DNA from: Bacillota bacterium
GTDB taxonomy: Bacteria; Bacillota; Clostridia; Lachnospirales; Lachnospiraceae
Direction: 5' to 3'
DNA: 64,000 nt
Assembly: GCA_023436225.1 (NCBI GenBank)
Contig: JAEZKA010000101.1
Coordinates: 173,125-237,124 of the forward strand
Shown: positions 17,761 through 26,405 of the stretch, in pieces
How positions within the stretch are numbered: position 1 is the first letter of the stretch
Layout: each line of letters opens with the position of its first letter
Translations under genes and position numbers: made by a program
The notes under the pieces: generated by a model
Told to the model about the DNA's origin: nothing
Database searches by the model: none
The model's input: only the letters and a program-made list of their open reading frames with translations

Positions 17761-18935
17761 CTCACACTACCTCCTGACCCATAGCTTCCTGCCGTAGAGA
17801 AGGTCGCCTCTGTTACTGCTTCCTTCTTTCTTGAAGATGCTCTTCGCTCATTTAATTGACGGAAGAACAGCTCCTCATCAAAGGGTATTTCCACCGGTGT
17901 ATTCAACCAGCTAGATAAATGCATTGCATTGGATAAGGTAAGTCCATGAATTCCTTCCTTCCCCTCAGCTACCAAGGGTGTACCATTAAGTATTGCCCCG
18001 ACAAATGCTCTCATAATTCCTGCATGCTGAGGGTTCTCTCCGTCGGAAGTTACCTCCACCCAGCTTCCTTCAGGCTTTGCAAAGCCTTCTGTCGCAGTAT
18101 AGCAATATTCCCTCTCATTAACACTAAGCTCGTACATCATCAGCTTATCATTCTCACATACCAGCTTAGCCCTCTCCAGAGTAATCTCAAAGCGGTTTGT
18201 TCCTGGGGCATCTCCTGTTGTGGTTACGAATACCCCAGTTGCTCCGTTCGGGTATTCCAGATAAGCGGTAACATCATCTTCCACCTCTATATCATGCCAT
18301 TTTCCGTTGTGACAGAAAGCCTGTACCTTATTTGGCATACCACAGATCCACTGCAGTAAATCCAGATTATGAGGACATTGGTTCAGCAGTACTCCGCCAC
18401 CTTCTCCCTCCCAGGTTGCTCTCCAACCACCTGAGTTATAATAAGCTTGTGTACGGTACCAGTCCGTTATAATCCAGTTCACCCTTTTTATCTGACCAAA
18501 GCTACCACTATGCACCAGCTCATGCATCTTGCGGTATACATGGTTCGTCCTCTGGTTGAACATCATGGCAAATACTAAGTCATGTTTATCCGCAGCTTCA
18601 TTCATCCTTCTTACCTGCTTTGTATATACGCCGGCCGGCTTCTCGCAAAGTACATGAAGACCCTTCTCAAAAGCGAGTTCCGCTAATCTGGGATGCTCAT
18701 AATGAGGTGTCGCAATCAGCACTGCATCACAGCTGCCGGATGAGATCAACTCGTCTCCGTCTGAGTAAATTGCTACACTCTCCGGTAACTCCCCCTTTGC
18801 CCAGTCCCTCCTATTCTCCCTAAGGTCTGCAACAGCTGCCAGCTCCATTCCCGGAACCTCTCCCTTGAGAATCGAATTGCAGTGATTACTACCCATATTG
18901 CCAATACCGATAATTCCAATCCGAACCTTATCCAT
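17757..18935 (-). CDS. Gfo/Idh/MocA family oxidoreductase
   Basis: Second paralogue in the operon, 392 residues. Rossmann motif GIIGIGNMGSNHC at the N-terminus, LCEKPAG near residue 97 with the catalytic lysine, and EGEGGGVLLNQCPHNLDLLQW in the C-terminal domain with the conserved histidine. It is longer than its neighbour by a Ser/Arg-rich C-terminal tail. Two paralogous dehydrogenases plus a TIM-barrel isomerase suggest a keto-sugar oxidation-reduction or epimerisation route, as in inositol- or levoglucosan-type catabolism; this is inferred. Translation of the next gene is coupled through a 4-bp overlap. Confidence 0.9.
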   Translation of the reverse strand: MDKVRIGIIGIGNMGSNHCNSILKGEVPGMELAAVADLRENRRDWAKGELPESVAIYSDGDELISSGSCDAVLIATPHYEHPRLAELAFEKGLHVLCEKPAGVYTKQVRRMNEAADKHDLVFAMMFNQRTNHVYRKMHELVHSGSFGQIKRVNWIITDWYRTQAYYNSGGWRATWEGEGGGVLLNQCPHNLDLLQWICGMPNKVQAFCHNGKWHDIEVEDDVTAYLEYPNGATGVFVTTTGDAPGTNRFEITLERAKLVCENDKLMMYELSVNEREYCYTATEGFAKPEGSWVEVTSDGENPQHAGIMRAFVGAILNGTPLVAEGKEGIHGLTLSNAMHLSSWLNTPVEIPFDEELFFRQLNERRASSRKKEAVTEATFSTAGSYGSGGSVR

Positions 18936-19004
18936 TCCTAATTCCTCACATTCCTATAGATTTTATGTATCTTGCTTGATAGAGTTGGGGTATCAAAACA
19001 AGTC

Positions 19005-19763
19005 TTAGCGATAACCGAGAGAAGAGAGGTTCTGATAACTCTTCCTTAAGCATTCGAAGGGGCTTTCCTGGCAGACATCCTGCTCAACCAATAGATATTC
19101 ACAATTGGTGTCCTTCAGAGTATTTAGAATTCTCTCAAAATTCATATTTCCTTCCAGCACCGGTGCCATAACAGCCTCATGGTGAAGAATGGCCATATCC
19201 TTCAGATGGATACAGGGAATGCGATTCTTAAGACGTTCAATCCACTGGCATACATCTAACCCTGCTGCCTGAAGCCAATAGGTATCCAGAGTAAAGCCCA
19301 TCTCCTGTGCAGTAAAGCCCTCCATCAAATAATCCATGTAGTACTTCCCATTCACCTTCTCAAATTCAAAATTATGATTATGATACATGAAAAGCATCCC
19401 TGCATTCCTAATCTTGATCGCCGCCTCCTTATAGTCCTTTGCAAAATGATCAATCCATTCTGGGTTACGATATTTATCTGGCATACTGCCCAGTCCGATG
19501 TATTTACTTCCCATCGCCTTATGATCTTCAATTAATTGGTCGGTATCATATAAGATTTTATTTGGATCACTATGGGTCAATACAATCTTTAATCCATGCT
19601 TATCACACAGCTCCCTAACCTTTCCCGGCTTTATAGTAGGTCCTATGGCTGATATCTGAACTGTTGTATAACCTATTTTTGCAATCTGCTCTAAGGTATA
19701 ATCCAAATCCTTCTCGGTCTGGGTATAAGAGCGGACTGTGTATAACTGAGCACCTAAGATCAT
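19005..19763 (-). CDS. Sugar phosphate isomerase/epimerase (AP endonuclease-2-like TIM barrel)
   Basis: A 252-residue TIM-barrel protein. N-terminal GAQLYTVRSYTQTEKDLDYTLEQ, FMYHNHNFEFEKVNGKYYMD in the middle, the metal-ligand stretch FTLDTYWLQAAGLD and IHLKDM toward the end are typical of IolE/IolI-type enzymes with glutamate and histidine metal ligands. It is first in the three-gene operon and immediately downstream of an AraC-controlled promoter. The likely role is isomerisation or epimerisation of a keto-sugar produced by the downstream dehydrogenases. Family certain, substrate unknown. Confidence 0.9.
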   Translation of the reverse strand: MILGAQLYTVRSYTQTEKDLDYTLEQIAKIGYTTVQISAIGPTIKPGKVRELCDKHGLKIVLTHSDPNKILYDTDQLIEDHKAMGSKYIGLGSMPDKYRNPEWIDHFAKDYKEAAIKIRNAGMLFMYHNHNFEFEKVNGKYYMDYLMEGFTAQEMGFTLDTYWLQAAGLDVCQWIERLKNRIPCIHLKDMAILHHEAVMAPVLEGNMNFERILNTLKDTNCEYLLVEQDVCQESPFECLRKSYQNLSSLGYR

Positions 19764-19794
19764 ATTAAATATCCTCCGTTGCTTGTTTTCTTCT

Positions 19795-19873
19795 ATTATA
19801 ATATTTCATACCAAAATCCGCCATTGCAAATGTCATATGATATATTGCAAATATATCCCTTTTTCTATATAAT
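19795..19873. promoter_or_regulatory. Divergent AraC-type control region
   Basis: ATTGCAAAT occurs at 19823-19831 and 19844-19852, 21 bp apart, and a degenerate ATTTCAAAT at 19891. For the isomerase operon (minus strand) TATAAT is at 19800-19795 with no good -35, and the repeats abut the -35 position, as in activator-dependent promoters. For the regulator (plus strand) TTGCAA at 19845-19850 lies 17 bp from TATAAT at 19868-19873, so the second repeat overlaps its -35. Confidence 0.65.
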
Positions 19874-19967
19874 TACCCTTACAGTCCAGCATTTCAAATA
19901 TGTATGGTAATCTTTTAATATGCAAAGCCTCCTATACATATCAATCATGTAAGAAAGGATCGCTGTC

Positions 19968-20819
19968 ATGGCTTCTCACAACATTATCAGCACCGATATG
20001 GTACAATTCGGATATCATACTAGCAACACTATAACTCCAACCCACCAGGTCCATTGTCACAATGTTTATGAAATCTATTATTTTATTGAGGGTGACGTAG
20101 ACTATCTTGTGGAGGGCAAGCTGTACCGGCCTGCACCGCATAGCTTACTACTCCTGTCTCCCCATGTATTTCACGGGGTTAAGGTAAGATCAGAGAACCC
20201 CTATCGTCGCTTTGCTCTACATTTTAACCCTGATTTATTGCAACCTGAACATCGATCATTACTTTTATCTGCTTTCCCCAGCAATGAAAAGCATTCCAGA
20301 CGTGAAGTCTATTATGAGAACCTGACAGGTACACAATTAGTGAGCTTCTTCGAGGCACTGACAAGCCTGGTTGACCAGCACGAACAGCTTAAACGACAGC
20401 TTCTACCCATCTATATAGAAGCTATACTTGCTCAGGTTACCCTCATATGCAAGACCCATAGCCCGGTACAAGTGGAAGCAAGAACCTCTCAAACAATTAC
20501 TGATATTATTTTATACCTTAATGATCACTTAACAGAGCCGATCACCCTGGATCAGCTATCAGAGCACTTTAATATCAGTAAGCATTATATGAACCGTGCT
20601 TTTCGTAAAGCTGCCGGTACTACCGTATTTGATTATCTCATTTACAAAAGAGTCATTTTCGCTCAACAACTGATGATTAACGGATGCACGGCTAATGAGG
20701 CAGCCCTGAAGTCAGGCTTTCGTGATTACTCCGTATTCTACCGAGCCTACCGAAAGCATCTGGGACATTCTCCTCTAGAGGATCGTTCGTTTGCTCACTT
20801 TAATCGAACATATGTTTGA
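19968..20819 (+). CDS. AraC family transcriptional regulator
   Basis: A 283-residue protein with an N-terminal cupin sugar-sensing domain (HQVHCHNVYEIYYFIEGDVDYLVEG, residues 26-50, then PHVFHGVKV) and a C-terminal pair of helix-turn-helices (about 185-275) containing LDQLSEHFNISKHYMNRAFR and the second helix ending YRKHLGHSP. It lies divergent from the isomerase/dehydrogenase operon, which it probably activates when its ligand is bound. The direct repeats between the genes fit its two DNA-binding helices. AAAGGA precedes the ATG. Confidence 0.92.
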   Translation: MASHNIISTDMVQFGYHTSNTITPTHQVHCHNVYEIYYFIEGDVDYLVEGKLYRPAPHSLLLLSPHVFHGVKVRSENPYRRFALHFNPDLLQPEHRSLLLSAFPSNEKHSRREVYYENLTGTQLVSFFEALTSLVDQHEQLKRQLLPIYIEAILAQVTLICKTHSPVQVEARTSQTITDIILYLNDHLTEPITLDQLSEHFNISKHYMNRAFRKAAGTTVFDYLIYKRVIFAQQLMINGCTANEAALKSGFRDYSVFYRAYRKHLGHSPLEDRSFAHFNRTYV

Positions 20820-20844
20820 CTTTTATTAATCCTAATGCTATAAT
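20816..20844 (+). promoter_or_regulatory. Strong sigma-A promoter for the DNA-repair-type radical SAM gene
   Basis: TTGACT (20816-20821), 17-bp spacer ending TGC, TATAAT (20839-20844). The -35 begins inside the stop region of the AraC gene. Confidence 0.75.
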
Positions 20845-20911
20845 TAAATCATAAATTCAGTATCGTATAGTCTGGACCTTTACCAAAGGCCTGGTAGAAG
20901 GAGCACTGCTT

Positions 20912-22159
20912 ATGGTTAGTATTATTCCTGATAATTCTTTGTCCCTCACTGATAAGCTCAATCAGATGCAGGAGGATGTGAAATATGATGTGGCAGACCC
21001 TCAGTTAAGCTATGGTTCGTCTTTTTCAGAGGAAGAGAGTCTGCCGGATCCCTCCCTATTTTCCGATATTCATTCCAAACCGGCACCACCTACCGTTCCA
21101 AAGGTATTCCTCTCCAACCAATGCAGCTTTAATTGTGCTTATTGTGGCTGCAGAGCCAGCCGAGAGAATACAAGACGTTATTGTAACACCCCTAGAGAGT
21201 TGGCAGATATCGCATTGTCTCAGGCAAAGAATAACGGCCATGGAATCTTTATCACCTCTGCTATCTATCGTAATGCCGATTATACACAGGAAATCATTAT
21301 TGAGACACTGCGTGTTCTTCGGAAGGAGCTGTTCTATGACGGATATATCCATGCCAAAATTATGCCCGGTGTTGATCCTTTATTAATCGAGAAGACTGGG
21401 CGGTATGCTAATCGCCTCAGTGTGAATATCGAGGTCGCCCAGAATGCTGGTTATGAAAGGATTGCAAAACAGAAGAACAAAGAGAATATTCTGATTCCTA
21501 TGCAGCAAATTAGCAATCTGGTTCGAGAATCCAGGCAATATCGAAGTAAAAATGGACCGATACTTGCCAAATCGCAGACAACACAGCTGATGGCAGGCAG
21601 CAGTGAAGAGAATGATCGTACCATTCTTAGATTATCCAAAGCCCTTTATAATAAATATAACCTTAGTCGTGTGTATTACACTGCCTTTCACTATCTTGAT
21701 CCCGCCAAAGGCTATGATGACCTTCCTTTTACCCAGGTCCCGATATGGAGGGTGAAACGATTGTATCAGGCCGACCGCTTACTTCAGCTTTATGATTTCA
21801 CGACTGATGACATCACACCGGAACAGGCTCCGGAGCTGTGTGAAAGCTTGGATCCGAAGATGAGCTGGGCACTCCGTAATATCCATCTATTCCCGATCGA
21901 AGTTAATCATGCTGATTATGAACAGCTTCTTCGTATTCCCGGTATCGGACTAACCTATGCCCAGAAGATCATTCGTGCACGCAGATATGGAACGGTAACC
22001 CACCAGACCCTTCGCAAAATCGGTGTAGCGCTTAAAAGAAGTACCTATTTCATAACCTGCAACGGAAAACAGGAAGGTGGTAATTTGCTGTCAAAGCCGG
22101 AGCTTCTAATTCAGCTTTTCTCTGAGACTAATAAGAACGAAGAGCTCCTATTTTGTTAG
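20912..22159 (+). CDS. Putative DNA modification/repair radical SAM protein
   Basis: A 415-residue protein. The radical SAM cluster ligands lie in NQCSFNCAYCGC (C-x3-C-x2-C, about residues 71-78). The N-terminus begins with a segment including LNQMQEDVKYDV, and the C-terminus has a helix-hairpin-helix DNA-binding motif (IPGIGLTYAQKIIRARRYG). This arrangement matches the family named putative DNA modification/repair radical SAM protein (TIGR03916), whose members usually sit next to a second conserved gene related to DNA glycosylases. That partner is absent here on both sides. A function in DNA repair is inferred for the family and not shown. Confidence 0.85.
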   Translation: MVSIIPDNSLSLTDKLNQMQEDVKYDVADPQLSYGSSFSEEESLPDPSLFSDIHSKPAPPTVPKVFLSNQCSFNCAYCGCRASRENTRRYCNTPRELADIALSQAKNNGHGIFITSAIYRNADYTQEIIIETLRVLRKELFYDGYIHAKIMPGVDPLLIEKTGRYANRLSVNIEVAQNAGYERIAKQKNKENILIPMQQISNLVRESRQYRSKNGPILAKSQTTQLMAGSSEENDRTILRLSKALYNKYNLSRVYYTAFHYLDPAKGYDDLPFTQVPIWRVKRLYQADRLLQLYDFTTDDITPEQAPELCESLDPKMSWALRNIHLFPIEVNHADYEQLLRIPGIGLTYAQKIIRARRYGTVTHQTLRKIGVALKRSTYFITCNGKQEGGNLLSKPELLIQLFSETNKNEELLFC

Positions 22160-22291
22160 CATTCACGGCAAGTCAAGGCCGTTGATGTAGTTACTGTTCG
22201 TTATAATTAAGCCTAGTCTAATTCCTCGTCTTATCAATAGCTTGGCAGGCCGAACTATAACTACCGTTCCGAGTTCCATTATCACCATTTC

Positions 22292-22320
22292 TTGCTTTTT
22301 TATATAGAACAGGCTATAAT
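22292..22320 (+). promoter_or_regulatory. Promoter of the 70-residue membrane protein gene
   Basis: TTGCTT (22292-22297), 17-bp spacer, TATAAT (22315-22320). Confidence 0.6.
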
Positions 22321-22356
22321 GAGATATAATATAACATTTATAGAAAGGGTATTCCT

Positions 22357-22569
22357 ATGTCAAAAGTAAAGCGCATCGCCGCTATCATTGGTCTTATATT
22401 CATCATCTCAATGTACCTGATCTCCTTTCTGTCGGCACTATTTGCAACTGAATATTCCTATGGTCTTTTTGCAGCAAGTATCTTCAGTACCATCGTTATT
22501 CCGATTATGATCTATGTATTCATTATGGTATATAAGTGGGTTCATAAGAAGGACGAGTCCGAGGAATAG
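22357..22569 (+). CDS. Small two-helix membrane protein
   Basis: A 70-residue protein with two predicted helices (about 7-27 and 34-58), a basic N-terminus (MSKVKR) and a charged tail (HKKDESEE). AAAGGG lies eight bases before the ATG, a clear promoter is upstream and an intrinsic terminator downstream, so it is an independent small gene. Short proteins of this form are common in Lachnospiraceae. No named family was recognised and no function is proposed. Confidence 0.75.
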   Translation: MSKVKRIAAIIGLIFIISMYLISFLSALFATEYSYGLFAASIFSTIVIPIMIYVFIMVYKWVHKKDESEE

Positions 22570-22600
22570 GTTAAAAATGGCAATCAATTCTCATAACAAC

Positions 22601-22646
22601 AAAAAGCTCCCGTATAGGATTCGCTTAATCCTAGCAGGAGCTTTTT
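22601..22646 (+). terminator. Intrinsic terminator
   Basis: AAAAAGCTCC ... TAGGATT loop TAATCCTA ... GGAGCTTTTT: a two-part stem of about 17 bp with T-run, 32 bases after the small membrane protein gene. The A-tract makes it usable from both sides. Confidence 0.85.
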
Positions 22647-22670
22647 ATTAACTGTCATACTTCTATAATG

Positions 22671-22740
22671 TTACTTATTCTTATTTATTCTTATTTATTC
22701 TTATTTATCCTTGATTATTCTAATTTATTCTTGATTATTC
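22671..22740. repeat. Seven tandem 10-bp repeats
   Basis: Seven consecutive decamers related to TTATTTATTC (two exact; others TTACTTATTC, TTATTTATCC, TTGATTATTC twice, TAATTTATTC) fill the gap between two convergent genes. On the minus strand each unit carries TAA, and the 10-bp period places stops in all three frames just after rarA. Confidence 0.8.
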
Positions 22741-22776
22741 CTTCTCTAATCCTATCTAGTCAATTATCTTCTTATA

Positions 22777-24102
22777 TTAGTTCTTTTTCCCTTTTATCTT
22801 CTTGAAATATTCCTGTATCTGTACCTCATAGCCATTATCTGAGGGTCTATAAAATACCCGGTCCTTAATCTCATCAGGAAGGTATTGCTGCTCCACATAA
22901 TGATTCTCATAGCTATGTGCATACTTATATCCAAGTCCATGACCAAGCTTTGCTGCCCCTTTGTAGTGGGCATCCATCAGATACGCCGGTATGGTGGCTG
23001 TTTTCTCATTCTGTACCACACTCATAGCATCATCAATTGCGCAGATTGCCGAATTACTCTTCGGCGCACAAGCCACATAGGCAGCAGCCTGTGCCAGTAC
23101 AATCCTGGCCTCCGGCATTCCCAGTCTTTCAACGGCAAGGGCCGCACTAGTTGCTACAACCAAAGCATTTGGATCCGCATTAGAGACATCCTCTGCAGCA
23201 CAGATCATAATTCTTCGGGCAATAAAGGCTACCTCTTCACCTGCATAAAGCATTCTTGCCAGGTAGTAAATCGCAGCATCGGGGTCAGAGCCCCTCATAC
23301 TCTTAATAAACGCAGATATGGTGTCATAATGGTTGTCTCCGTCCTTATCATATCGAAGTACTCTTTTCTGAATACATTCCGACGCGACCGACAGTGTGAT
23401 ATGAACCTTATCATCAGCAGAGCGCTCCGTAGTTAAAATACCGATCTCAATAGCATTGAGTGCTGCTCTCGCATCACCATTCGCTACATCAGCAAGAAAG
23501 TCCAAGGCCTCCTCATCAATATCTGCATGATAAGCACCCATACCGCGCTCCACATCATATACTGCTCTGCGAAGCAAGGTCTTGATATCCTCTTTCTCCA
23601 GTGATTTAAGTTCAAATATAATGGATCTGGATAACAAAGCAGAATTCACTTCAAAGTATGGATTCTCAGTTGTGGCACCGATTAACACTACTGTTCCATC
23701 TTCTACATAGGGAAGCAGATAATCCTGCTGCCCCTTGTTGAACCGATGTATCTCATCAATGAACAAAATAGTACGTTTCCCATACCGCCCTAAATTATCC
23801 TTGGCTTCCTCCACTACGGCCTCCATATCTTTCTTACCTGCTGAGGTTGCATTAATTTGTGTGAAGATGGAGCTGGTCGTATTGGCAATGACCTTTGCTA
23901 AGGTAGTTTTACCGGTACCCGGAGGCCCATAAAAGATAATCGAGCTGACTTTATCCGCTTTAATTGCCCGATATAACAGCTTGTCCTTCCCTATGATATG
24001 ACTCTGTCCTACAACTTCCTCCAGAGTAACCGGACGAAGTCTGGATGCAAGCGGAGCTTCCTTCTTCATTGTGTTATCTCTCATATAATCAAATAAATCC
24101 AC
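22777..24102 (-). CDS. rarA: Replication-associated recombination protein A (RarA/MgsA)
   Basis: AAA+ ATPase of 441 residues acting at stalled replication forks. N-terminal PLASRLRPVTLEEVVGQSHI, Walker A YGPPGTGKTTLA, Walker B LFIDEIHRFNK, and sensor 1 GATTENPYFEVN, followed by the RarA-specific C-terminal tetramerisation region (DPDAAIYYLARMLYAGEE ... PKSNSA ... YKYAHSYENHYVEQQYLPDEI). Full length for the family. It stands alone at the end of a convergent pair; the tandem decamers lie beyond its stop. Confidence 0.96.
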   Translation of the reverse strand: MDLFDYMRDNTMKKEAPLASRLRPVTLEEVVGQSHIIGKDKLLYRAIKADKVSSIIFYGPPGTGKTTLAKVIANTTSSIFTQINATSAGKKDMEAVVEEAKDNLGRYGKRTILFIDEIHRFNKGQQDYLLPYVEDGTVVLIGATTENPYFEVNSALLSRSIIFELKSLEKEDIKTLLRRAVYDVERGMGAYHADIDEEALDFLADVANGDARAALNAIEIGILTTERSADDKVHITLSVASECIQKRVLRYDKDGDNHYDTISAFIKSMRGSDPDAAIYYLARMLYAGEEVAFIARRIMICAAEDVSNADPNALVVATSAALAVERLGMPEARIVLAQAAAYVACAPKSNSAICAIDDAMSVVQNEKTATIPAYLMDAHYKGAAKLGHGLGYKYAHSYENHYVEQQYLPDEIKDRVFYRPSDNGYEVQIQEYFKKIKGKKN

Positions 24103-24224
24103 AAAATCACCCTTCCCACTATGTTAATAGAAATGCTATCTATCCTTCAGTCACATCGCTTTACTTTCATTCACCAGATTATGTGTAACCTAATAAGTAT
24201 ATAATTAAATATAAATTTTCAGAC

Positions 24225-24356
24225 TTGAAAAAAACAATTGAATGTGCATAATAAAAAGATATAACACTATTTTGTTATGCTAAATCACTGCAAATTTGTG
24301 CAGCAATATAAATTTATGACAATAGAAAGATTGCGAGCGTACTTTCTATCGTTTTT
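24225..24356 (+). promoter_or_regulatory. Promoter and leader hairpin of the DUF4250 gene
   Basis: TTGAAA (24225-24230) with CATAAT at 24247-24252 (16-bp spacer). In the leader, ATAGAAAG (24322-24329) pairs with CTTTCTAT (24342-24349) and is followed by CGTTTTT (24350-24356), ending just before the AAAGGAG ribosome site. This has the form of an intrinsic terminator placed directly ahead of the gene. Confidence 0.5.
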
Positions 24357-24369
24357 AAAGGAGCCTCTT

Positions 24370-24555
24370 ATGAAAATACCGAATGACCCCCATATACTTT
24401 TAAGCTTTATCAACACCAAACTGAGAGATGAATATCACAGCCTCGAGGATCTATGCAAAAGCTTGAATATAATTCAACTTGAGCTGGAAAATAAATTAGC
24501 CGGCATTAATTATACCTATGTTAGAGAATTAAACCAATTTACTGTGGCATTTTAG
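24370..24555 (+). CDS. DUF4250 family protein
   Basis: A 61-residue protein beginning MKIPNDPHILLSFINTKLRD, followed by LEDLCKSLNI and a closing ELNQFTVAF; this is the DUF4250 pattern found across Lachnospiraceae, with a short helical repeat that suggests a tiny winged helix or helix-turn-helix. The ATG at 24370 has AAAGGAG eight bases upstream; a longer in-frame reading from 24277 lacks a site and is not conserved-looking. Its 3' end overlaps the convergent vanZ-like gene by 17 bases. Role unknown. Confidence 0.8.
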   Translation: MKIPNDPHILLSFINTKLRDEYHSLEDLCKSLNIIQLELENKLAGINYTYVRELNQFTVAF

Positions 24556-25036
24556 TTCCCATATGCTTATTCCTGAGCTTCTTTATTATAATAATCAGAG
24601 CCAGAAAGAGGATCGCTCCCACAACTGCACCACAGCTATCCAAAAGCACATCACTAATCTGCCCACTTCTTCCAGCTACAAAAGTCTGATGAAATTCATC
24701 CGTAGCAGCATAAAATGAAGTGATAAGAATAGATAAGCCTATGCAGTTACGATATTCTCGTCCTCGTATTACAAAGTGAAAGACCCAAGCTGCAGCTAAA
24801 ATTGCGTACTCAATAAAATGCGCTGTCTTTCGAACTATATGATCAAGTTCCAATAGCACCTGTTGCCTTGCTAACTCCTCATATGATAGATCAGTTATGC
24901 TTTCATATGTATTCAGAAGCGTCTGAGATATCATCAAACTGCTTTCACTTGAGGTAACCGCTGGTTTCGAAGAAAAATAGAAGATAATTGCCATAATGAT
25001 AACAGCTGGCAGCCAAGAGATATATTTTAATTTCAT
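24539..25036 (-). CDS. VanZ family membrane protein
   Basis: 165 residues with an N-terminal helix (7-25) and three further helices. The VanZ pattern is clear: FYFSSKPA near the start, KTAHFIEYAILA in the middle and the ending block AATDEFHQTFVAGRSGQISDVLLDSCGA. VanZ proteins confer low teicoplanin resistance in some operons, but most genomic copies, including this one away from any van cluster, have unknown roles. It is convergent with the DUF4250 gene. Confidence 0.92.
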   Translation of the reverse strand: MKLKYISWLPAVIIMAIIFYFSSKPAVTSSESSLMISQTLLNTYESITDLSYEELARQQVLLELDHIVRKTAHFIEYAILAAAWVFHFVIRGREYRNCIGLSILITSFYAATDEFHQTFVAGRSGQISDVLLDSCGAVVGAILFLALIIIIKKLRNKHMGTKMPQ

Positions 25037-25173
25037 TAAATCCTCCGAGTTAATATATTATAACAAAAATCGAATGAGGAATTTATTTCTCTCATCCGAA
25101 GCCTACATTATCATGATACCATATTTCCCATAATATTAGCAATATTGCATTCACCAGAAAGGAAACCGTTTGA

Positions 25174-25836
25174 ATGAAAGAAGCGTTTAAGACTATATAT
25201 ATAGGTGGTAGTGGCGAATTTGTAATGAAAAAGTCCAGATTCATTGCTACAATATGTCCCGTCGAAACCGAAGAGGCTGCCCTTGGATTTATAGAGGAGC
25301 AGAAGAAAAAGTACTGGGATGCCACTCATAATTGTTCCGCTTATATCATCGGTACCGACCTGCCCCTGATGCGATGCTCTGACGATGGGGAGCCCAGCAA
25401 AACTGCCGGCAGACCGATGTTAGATGTTCTCCTGGCCCATGAACTCACGAACCTGGTTGTTGTAGTCACTAGATATTTTGGTGGTACCCTGCTTGGGACC
25501 GGTGGACTGGTGAAGGCTTATCAGTCAGCTACTATAGAAGGGCTTAACCAGTGTAAGATAATAACCAAAGAGATTGGAATACGTACCGAACTGATAACAG
25601 ACTATAATCTAGTAGGAAAGCTTCAATATTATATAAATCAGGAACAGCTCACAATACTTTCCTCTGAATATACTGACCTTGTACGCTTTGAGCTACTGGT
25701 CCCTCCCAGTAAATATGAAAGTTATACAAAAAAAATTGCTGAACTCACTAACGGTTCAGCAATTCCAGATGAGTTAGGTAAGGTATACTTCGCCATCATA
25801 GACAGTGAAGTACACCTCTTCGATTCCTGCTTATAA
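25174..25836 (+). CDS. yigZ: YigZ/IMPACT family protein
   Basis: A 220-residue protein. The N-terminal IMPACT domain shows KKSRFIATICPVETEEAA, HNCSAYIIG, DDGEPSKTAGRPMLDVL and VVVTRYFGGTLLGTGGLVKAYQ. The C-terminal DUF1949 (ferredoxin-like) domain covers about 140-210. Bacterial homologues are structurally characterised but their role is unclear; the eukaryotic relative regulates Gcn2. AAAGGA lies ahead of the ATG. The 3' end overlaps the convergent small gene by six bases. Confidence 0.93.
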   Translation: MKEAFKTIYIGGSGEFVMKKSRFIATICPVETEEAALGFIEEQKKKYWDATHNCSAYIIGTDLPLMRCSDDGEPSKTAGRPMLDVLLAHELTNLVVVVTRYFGGTLLGTGGLVKAYQSATIEGLNQCKIITKEIGIRTELITDYNLVGKLQYYINQEQLTILSSEYTDLVRFELLVPPSKYESYTKKIAELTNGSAIPDELGKVYFAIIDSEVHLFDSCL

Positions 25837-26121
25837 TTCCTTTGTTACAAGCTCGTCCACTACTTCGACCATAGAAATCGGTGTTACTTCGAATTGAAAG
25901 AGTTTCCTTAGAATCTTTTCTACTATATCTCGTGAGGTAGATATTCCTGCTACTTCATCCGTTTCTACCACATCCCCAAGATACTTTGAAACTTTGATCC
26001 CATAAAATGGGGTCATTTTGTCTTCTGCTAATACACTTTCCGTTAGACAATAATCCAGTTGCATGCTTCTCATATCTTCTAGCGTTACACGGTTGCTGAA
26101 AAGTAGCTGTACCTGTTTCAT
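25831..26121 (-). CDS. Small conserved protein, possibly DUF6514
   Basis: A 96-residue soluble protein from the ATG at 26121 (GGGGG upstream), starting MKQVQLLFSNRVTLEDM. It contains the pattern FYGIKVSKYLGDVVETDEVAGIS followed by a helix VEKILRKLF and VTPISMVEVVDELV. This resembles short clostridial proteins annotated as DUF6514, with a central YGI motif. The family name is recalled from pattern only and should be treated as tentative. No catalytic residues or partner genes are evident. Confidence 0.55.
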   Translation of the reverse strand: MKQVQLLFSNRVTLEDMRSMQLDYCLTESVLAEDKMTPFYGIKVSKYLGDVVETDEVAGISTSRDIVEKILRKLFQFEVTPISMVEVVDELVTKEL

Positions 26122-26405
26122 CTTTACATTACCCCCACATTCATAATAAAAGAAAATTGCTGACAATTTTCATTATACACAGTAAATAACCATTGTAAAA
26201 GTCATATTCGGCGCATCATTTTATCGTCTTCCTTATATTTCGACACATATCCACGTTTTGTGTACACAAATACTAATAGAGACAGATTCCTCTGCGTTTT
26301 CATGTATAATTATGGCATATCCCAGTATAATTAGTACAAAAGCACCTGTTTTATGCATCGATATCCTTTTTATGGTAATTTATGGATCCTGCCAGAAATT
26401 AAGTC

